Shown: one piece after another, positions 58,548 to 64,000 of the stretch
Numbering within the stretch: the first letter of the stretch is position 1
Layout of the letters: each line of letters starts with the position of its first letter
From: Desmodesmus armatus
Lineage: Eukaryota > Chlorophyta > Chlorophyceae > Sphaeropleales > Scenedesmaceae
Assembly: GCA_007449985.2 (NCBI GenBank)
Contig: VIIQ02000703.1
Location: forward strand, 186,001 to 250,000
Direction: 5' to 3'
Length of the DNA stretch: 64,000 nucleotides
The notes under the pieces: model-generated
Told to the model about the DNA's origin: nothing
The model's input: only the letters and a program-made list of their open reading frames with translations
Databases searched by the model: none
Translations under genes and position numbers: made by a program

Positions 58548-61500
58548 TCACTTGACCCAGGGGAGTCCATCCTGCTTCATTTGCTTCCACTTCAACTCTG
58601 ATGGAACATCAAGCAGCACAGCCAAGCCCCTCTGGCTGTCTACAGCAACATGTGCCTGCAGAACACCCCCACCGCTGCTCCGCACGTCACCAACAACAGT
58701 ACTACCATCAATACTGCTGATGTCAGCAGCCAGGCGTGCAACAGTACGTGCATGTCTACTGGGCGCGATGAACTGCTGCAGACGCCGGCCTGCTTCTGTT
58801 TGCTTCAGTGCTGCCTGGTTTGCAGGGAGAGCCACAGGGCCACCCGTGTACGCAAGCGGGCCTGCCGCCGTCGCCGCTGCTGGACCTGCTGCTGCCGCTG
58901 TCTGCCCCGCTGCCACCGCTGCTTCTGCTGGTAGGGGCCCGCCAGGCAGCACCAGCTGCCCTCCCGTCCCAGCAGCTGCCGGCGGCTGCACCACCAGCCC
59001 CTCCCCCGACAGCCCTTCACCACCACCACCGCCACCAGGTGCAGTACGAACCGCACCCCCTGCTGCGACGGTGGGTGGTGCCGGGGCCAGATCAGACACC
59101 AGCGGTGCATCCCAAACCCCGATTGACACCTTCCACACTCCTGGAGCCAGTGTTGGGCTGCCGTCAGTGCCGCTAGCAAGCATGAAGTCCCGTCGACTGA
59201 GTAGGAAGGTCAGCTGCTGGGACTCTCCCGGCCTGAGAGGGTTTGTGCGGGCTGCTCCACGCAAGGACTGCTTTGGGTTGCCCTCAACGCCCTGGAGCAC
59301 AGGCAGCAGCAGGGGCAGGGGCAGAGGTAGGGGAAGGGGCAGGCGCAGAAGAGGGGTGAGGCCTGAACAAGAGTAACCACCACATGCACCTGCTTGCTGC
59401 TGAAGGTACACAGTGTGGACACACAATGTACCTTCCGAGTTGCAACTGCCTACAAACTCTGCTGCTGCAGTAGGTCCTATTGCTGCCATGCAAACCCTGG
59501 CGACATGGGAGCCCATGCATGTCAGCACATCTTGACATACGCAACAAAGCCTGTATACCACCTTTCACCGCAGTTGAGAACTCTTACCGCAAGCGTCGTG
59601 TGAGTGAGGTACAAGGGTACTGCATGCTCCGCCGGTTTCTTGAACCCTGAGCCAGCCGTGTTTGTGACTGTCAGCACCACACACACAGCTGGGCCCTCCC
59701 CAGGGTTCAGGCAGCCCTCTGAGCCTGATGCCAGCACTCGCAAGCCGCTGTAGCTGAAGGTTGTGTAAGAAAGGCCGTAGCCAAAGGGGTACAGCACGTA
59801 GGAGCTGCTGTCTTCAAGGAACCTGCAGGTTGCAGGTGCACGTGTGTGTGATGATCAGCAGGTGGTGAGAAGAAGGTTTGCGGCAGTGACAGCAGGGTAC
59901 GCACATGCATCAGGTTGAGGGTTGAGAAAGCATGCGAGCGGTCAGTCCGAGCAGGTGAGCTGTGTCACGCAACATGATGTTGGCCCACAGACGTGGTTTC
60001 TGTACCTAGAAGCATACACAGTCTGTTGGGTTTGCTTGTTGACCCCGTGCTTGGCGGCACCCTGAATCACAGACCACTGTGCCACTGCTGACATATGCCA
60101 GCGCAACTCATGCACGCTTGCAGTGCATCAACACCCATATGATATGGGCCATATGTATGCACATCCGCTCAGTGATCGGTGCCCTTCACACCCACCTGTA
60201 GCTCCTGCCAGGGTGGCCTGCCTTCAAGTCAGGCCGCATGTTGAGATTGAGCGGTGAGACAGCTGCCGTGTAGCTGTTGCTGTACCAGGTGATGGGCAGC
60301 CGACCTGATGGGCTCTGAGAGCCAAACAGCAAGTTCACCAGAGCCTTGCCGCCCTCCTGAACATCGGACAAGCAGCATTTGAAGCAGGACCTTTTGTCAC
60401 ATGCAGACCCTGACTCAGCTGTTTACCAAGCGGCCATGTGGCATGGGAAGATACAACCAAGAGTGATACACACACTAGGCTGCAGATTCGGCAGCTGTCG
60501 CGAATGCACCAGAGTTACTTGCTGGGGTCCAAAGCAGGTAGTGACACGCTGAAATGCTGCCCACAGCCCACAGTCTCGTACTTTTGAGTCTACCTAGTAG
60601 CGCATGTACTGCACCCCCCCCCCCTGCCCTCTGTAGTAGCGCATGCTCTCCCCGCCCTCCCACACCTGTCCAGGGAATGGGACTGACAGGATAGCTTTCA
60701 CTGCAGGGATCTGCTGCATCCAGGCCACATCCAGCCCGCCTCCATGCACCAACACCACCACAAGGGGTAGGTTGGGTGCCCTCCGAGCCAAGGCCTTGAT
60801 CAGATCAGACTGGCGGCCAGGAAGGTCCAGGCTCATACGGTCTGACAACACAAAACACCACAGCACACGCATCATCGTCATCAGCATAGAAGCGCTGGCT
60901 CCCCTATAATTCAGTTGCCATTGCTCCCCACGTTTTGCTACCAGTGCAGTGCATGCTGCTGCGGCCGACTGGGCGTCACTTAATACCAACCCATCTCCAC
61001 CCACTGCCCCACGAGCACCACTCACCCAGTCCCTCTCCCTCTGTTGCTGGCTTGAAGTCCCCGTCTGAGCTCTTCTTCAGCTCCACCATGCTGCTGCCAA
61101 CAAACACCAAGCCTACGTCAGCATCAGCACATGCCTGCAGGCAAGGGCCAAACAGCAACGCACAGCACAACACATCACAAAACAGCATGGGACGGAATAG
61201 AACAGCCCCTACTGCTGCAGCACAGTACAGCTTGAAACAGCAGAGCGCACTGGCGATAGGACATGGGAACTTCATATTGCACTGGCAGCCTGTGACGCAC
61301 CACCATGCATGTACCATGCATCAGGGGGCTGCGGCGCAGGTTATCTTGCTCACACATGCATTTGAGGCGTGTGGCTGTCAACTGGGAGGTGCTGCCCTCA
61401 AGTGCGCTGCTGGCAACGACTTGAGTGCCACACAGCTGCACTGAGCAGCTGAAGACAAAGGCACACTGAATCGCCACACAGGCCGCTGAAGCTTTTGCTG

Positions 61501-64000
61501 CTGCTTTTGTTGCATACTAGCATGTCACACAGTCATTGCATCCACAACCGCCCACCTCAAGAGTGGATTCCAGGGGCCAGTCATAATGGATCTCTCCAAC
61601 AACGTCCATGCCTCGCGAGTAGGAGACGTTCACACCAGCCTTGGCTGCAAGCAGGGCATGCACAAACATTGCAACAGCAGGAGCAAAATCAGTCGCGAGG
61701 GACGCTTGGTAGTTAACGTTGGTGTCACACCCCAGCACACCGCATGCATGGATGTTGAGACCTGGCCCCTCTCACCACCCCACCAGCACAGTTGGCATTG
61801 GCACTGTTCAGCAATGATATTCCAGCCGCCCCCTCCCCTGGTGCTGCCCCCCAATCCCCCACCTGCCCTCTCTCTTTGATGTTGAGACCGCTTGGCCCCC
61901 CACCCCCTCTTCCACGTGTTCACCCACCCACCTAGCTCCTCCTTGACAGCCCTCTTGGGTGTCGGGGCCGCCTCCCCGTCCCACTTGCCATAGTAGTTGC
62001 CCATCAAATGCTCACGCATCCCCTCACAGCAACCCTTCAACACAAGCTGGCATCACTCACTCTCCAGGACCTCCATGTGCCCCCACCCCCACGCCCACGC
62101 CACCACGCCTGCATGCGCAACTCAACTCATCCACCCTGCAGCCCGCCTGAACCATGCCCCTCCTTCGCATCCACAGCCACCCACCTAGCTCCTCCTTGAT
62201 AGCCCTCTTGGGTGTCAGGGCCGCTTCACCGTCCACTTGCCATAGTAGCTGCCCATCAGGTGCTCACCTGCCCCCTCACAACACACGCTGGCATCACTTC
62301 TCTTCAGAACTTCCAGATGAAAGCACCCCCCCCTGCACCATTCCCGCCCATGCAACCACGCCTGCAAACACCACTAAGCTCATCCACACTGCGCCCCGCG
62401 TCCCCCCCCCCTCCCTTCTTCACTTTGACCGTTACCCACCTAGCTCCTCCTTGATAGCCCTCTTGGGTGTCAGGGCTGCTTCCCCGTCCCACTTGCCGTA
62501 GTAGTTGCCCATCAGGTGCTCGGCAGAGTCGGCCAGGGGCCCGTGATGCACAACTTGCTCAGTGCACCCTTGTCAAGCGGCAGCACAGGCGTACTGGTGC
62601 CAGGCACCATGTCATTCTTGAGGAGCACACTCCCTGCAGATATGCATACGCAGGTTTCAACACCGCCATGGCAGGATCAGAAAGACACCCCTGCCTGGCT
62701 GCACAATACGCTTGCGAGTTGGCAGTGTCGAGTGTGCGGAAGCTTCCAGCGTACGGCAGAAACCACTCACATGCTGCATGCTGTGTTATGTGATTGTCGC
62801 GACTTGTTGCTGCCTGGCGTCTTGCACAAGCAGCTCATGCTTGTTGGAACTGCATGCCGCATGATGAACCCTGAATGTTTGCTAACACAAGTACTTGTCA
62901 ATGGAATAAACTGGATGTTTGAAATTTGGAAAATACCCATGAAGCAGCCAGCTTTGCCCACCTTTATGCACCACCTGCCGCGCCAACTTCCTGTGCTCCC
63001 TGCTATTGACTGTGCTGACAGGCAGGCTGGCCCAGGGGTTGGTGGAAGGCGGGTCAAACTGGCCCGTCAGGAAGCGCATGCGCAGGGTGTTGGTCAGGGC
63101 AACATCCAGGTCTGCCTCTGTCAGGGTTCCTACTGCAACTGCCTCTCGCACCTGCGGGAGTAACGGATGCAGACACATGCATTCTCGGCGTTCAAAATGG
63201 TTTTTATCTGGTGAAGGTTGGGGTCGGGGCACAACCCCGCCTTAGGGTTTCAGACAGCTCGATTTCGGTAGGAATGCCATTGATGTGTGGCGACTGTGTC
63301 TCCATTGTAACACTTTCTGCCCCCCCCCCCCCCCCCAACTGATGATCAACACACGCTATCACTCCATGACTATCCTGGAAGCATGGCTTTGATATGACAC
63401 GCCTGCATCCTCTCTGTCAACACACTGGCACCGCAGGTGCATCACTCATGGTCAAGTTGCTTCAGTGGTTTGTGCCCTTGCAGGTGGTGATGATCTTCCT
63501 TACTCACCAGCTCTGGTTTGTCGCACAGCATGTCAACGCCAGCCTTGACTGACGCAGCAGCAGCCTCTGCATAGTTGCTGGCCGTCCGGTGACCCCATGT
63601 GAGCGCAGCAACTGCATTACAGTCGCTCACGACATAGCCTGCAGGCAGCCAAGGCATACACAACATGCGGTCTTTCAAACGCCCCTAAGAGCTCGGCAGG
63701 TGCACACTTATATGCCGCTATTCAACGGCCTGACTGTTGCGGAAACAACAGCCGCACATTGGCCTTGTGTACGTATGATCCAGTAGCACATTAAGGAAGC
63801 ACTGGCTTGCAAGACATCAGCCTCTCAGGCGCAGCTACCAAAACACTTTGTCAGGGTCAGCAGATATGAGCAAACCATGCAAGGGAGCCAGCCGCTCAAA
63901 GGGGACCATCACGAACACTCACCGTCAAAGCCTAGTCCGTCACGCAGCAAGCCCCGCAGCAGGGAGCTGCTGGCACAAGACGGCTCTCCATTCACTGCAT
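58548..64000 (-). CDS. GH3 beta-xylosidase/beta-glucosidase, 5' end outside window, one frameshift
   Basis: Ten exons (minus): 64000-63923, 63638-63508, 63151-62962, 62633-62440, 61644-61556, 61134-61026, 60841-60666, 60356-60196, 59822-59588, 59291-58548; about 700 residues, matching plant-type GH3 from NAVNGEPSC onward. GYVVSDCNAV carries the catalytic nucleophile Asp. Then GSVLLKND, the second domain (SVPFPGQ|EGGKALVN, SPSGRLPITWY), YPFGYGLSYTTFSYSG, and a fibronectin-III-like end (LRPGESQQLTFLLSRRDF). The enzyme removes terminal xylose or glucose from oligosaccharides. After the Fn3-like part come about 150 unusual residues rich in Ala/Gly/Pro. Exon 62633-62440 is one base short: within GGGCCC near 62535-62542 a C is missing relative to the frame needed for EHLMGNYYGKW, so it is an assembly error or a real break. 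All other phases agree. Confidence 0.85.
61925..62530 (-). repeat. Three copies of a partial GH3 exon, about 250-260 bases apart
   Basis: The segment encoding EHLMGNYYGKW to KEELG plus the GTGGGT donor occurs in the real exon (62526-62440) and again at about 62265-62180 and 62015-61930 in the following intron. The middle copy has base losses that break the frame; the last keeps an open frame (EHLMGNYYGKWDGEAAPTP). Confidence 0.85.
63320..63336. repeat. Poly-C run
   Basis: About 17 consecutive C in a GH3 intron; a likely spot for sequencing length errors. A shorter C run lies at 60613-60624. Confidence 0.9.

Noticed and set aside
58423..59376. 317-codon plus-strand frame
   Set aside because: Antisense shadow of the last GH3 exon; Pro/Arg-rich with no domain.
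60600..60666. Apparent coding continuation past SVPFPGQ in GH3
   Set aside because: GTGTGG after CAG is a donor; the family sequence resumes in phase at 60356 with EGGKALVN.
1..64000. CRISPR arrays, bacterial operons or insertion sequences
   Set aside because: Gene structure is eukaryotic throughout. Repeats here are microsatellites and segmental or exon duplications, not spaced direct repeats with spacers.

Overview
The window looks like nuclear DNA of a green alga (Chlorophyta). Its genes are split into many short exons with GTGAGT-type donors and TGCAG acceptors. Introns are rich in CTG, CA and CAGGTG microsatellites, and TGTAA polyadenylation-type signals follow several genes. One end carries a ribosomal protein uS11 gene of plant/algal type. 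No organism name can be read from the sequence itself, and all exon models below were made by eye from reading frame, splice sites and family similarity.

Layout: 1-1.45 kb, minus strand, uS11 (RPS14), last exon off the left edge. 3.5-6.9 kb, plus, a secreted TIM-barrel-like putative glycosidase. 9.8-11.4 and 13.3-14.6 kb, plus, two small LEA group 1 (Em/KGG repeat) stress proteins; two sister genes lie at 53.4-54.2 and 56.7-57.4 kb. 15.85-18.26 kb, plus, a RING-finger plus armadillo-repeat protein. 20.3-23.7 and 26.9-31.0 kb, minus, a segmentally duplicated pair of beta-helix/cysteine-rich/multi-membrane-span surface proteins, the second carrying an in-frame stop. 34.7-51.2 kb, plus, one very large 25-exon gene for a secreted GH9 endoglucanase fused to a PKD domain and LamG-like modules; 24 introns keep a perfect frame. 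58.5-64 kb, minus, a GH3 beta-xylosidase/beta-glucosidase, 5' end off the right edge.

Functionally, three predicted secreted glycan-acting enzymes (GH-A-like, GH9, GH3) share the window with two large cell-surface proteins. This fits cell-wall remodelling or polysaccharide use, but their co-regulation is only inference. The four LEA genes encode desiccation/stress protectants and share promoter blocks with a TGACG core.

The region is strikingly shaped by local duplication at every scale: whole genes (LEA, beta-helix), a stray copy of the 3' end of the GH9 gene upstream of that gene, partial-exon duplications inside GH9 and GH3 introns, a 180-bp tandem repeat, and a hexamer array of about 213 bp. 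A compact block of adjoining perfect palindromes at 24.96-25.02 kb is unexplained.
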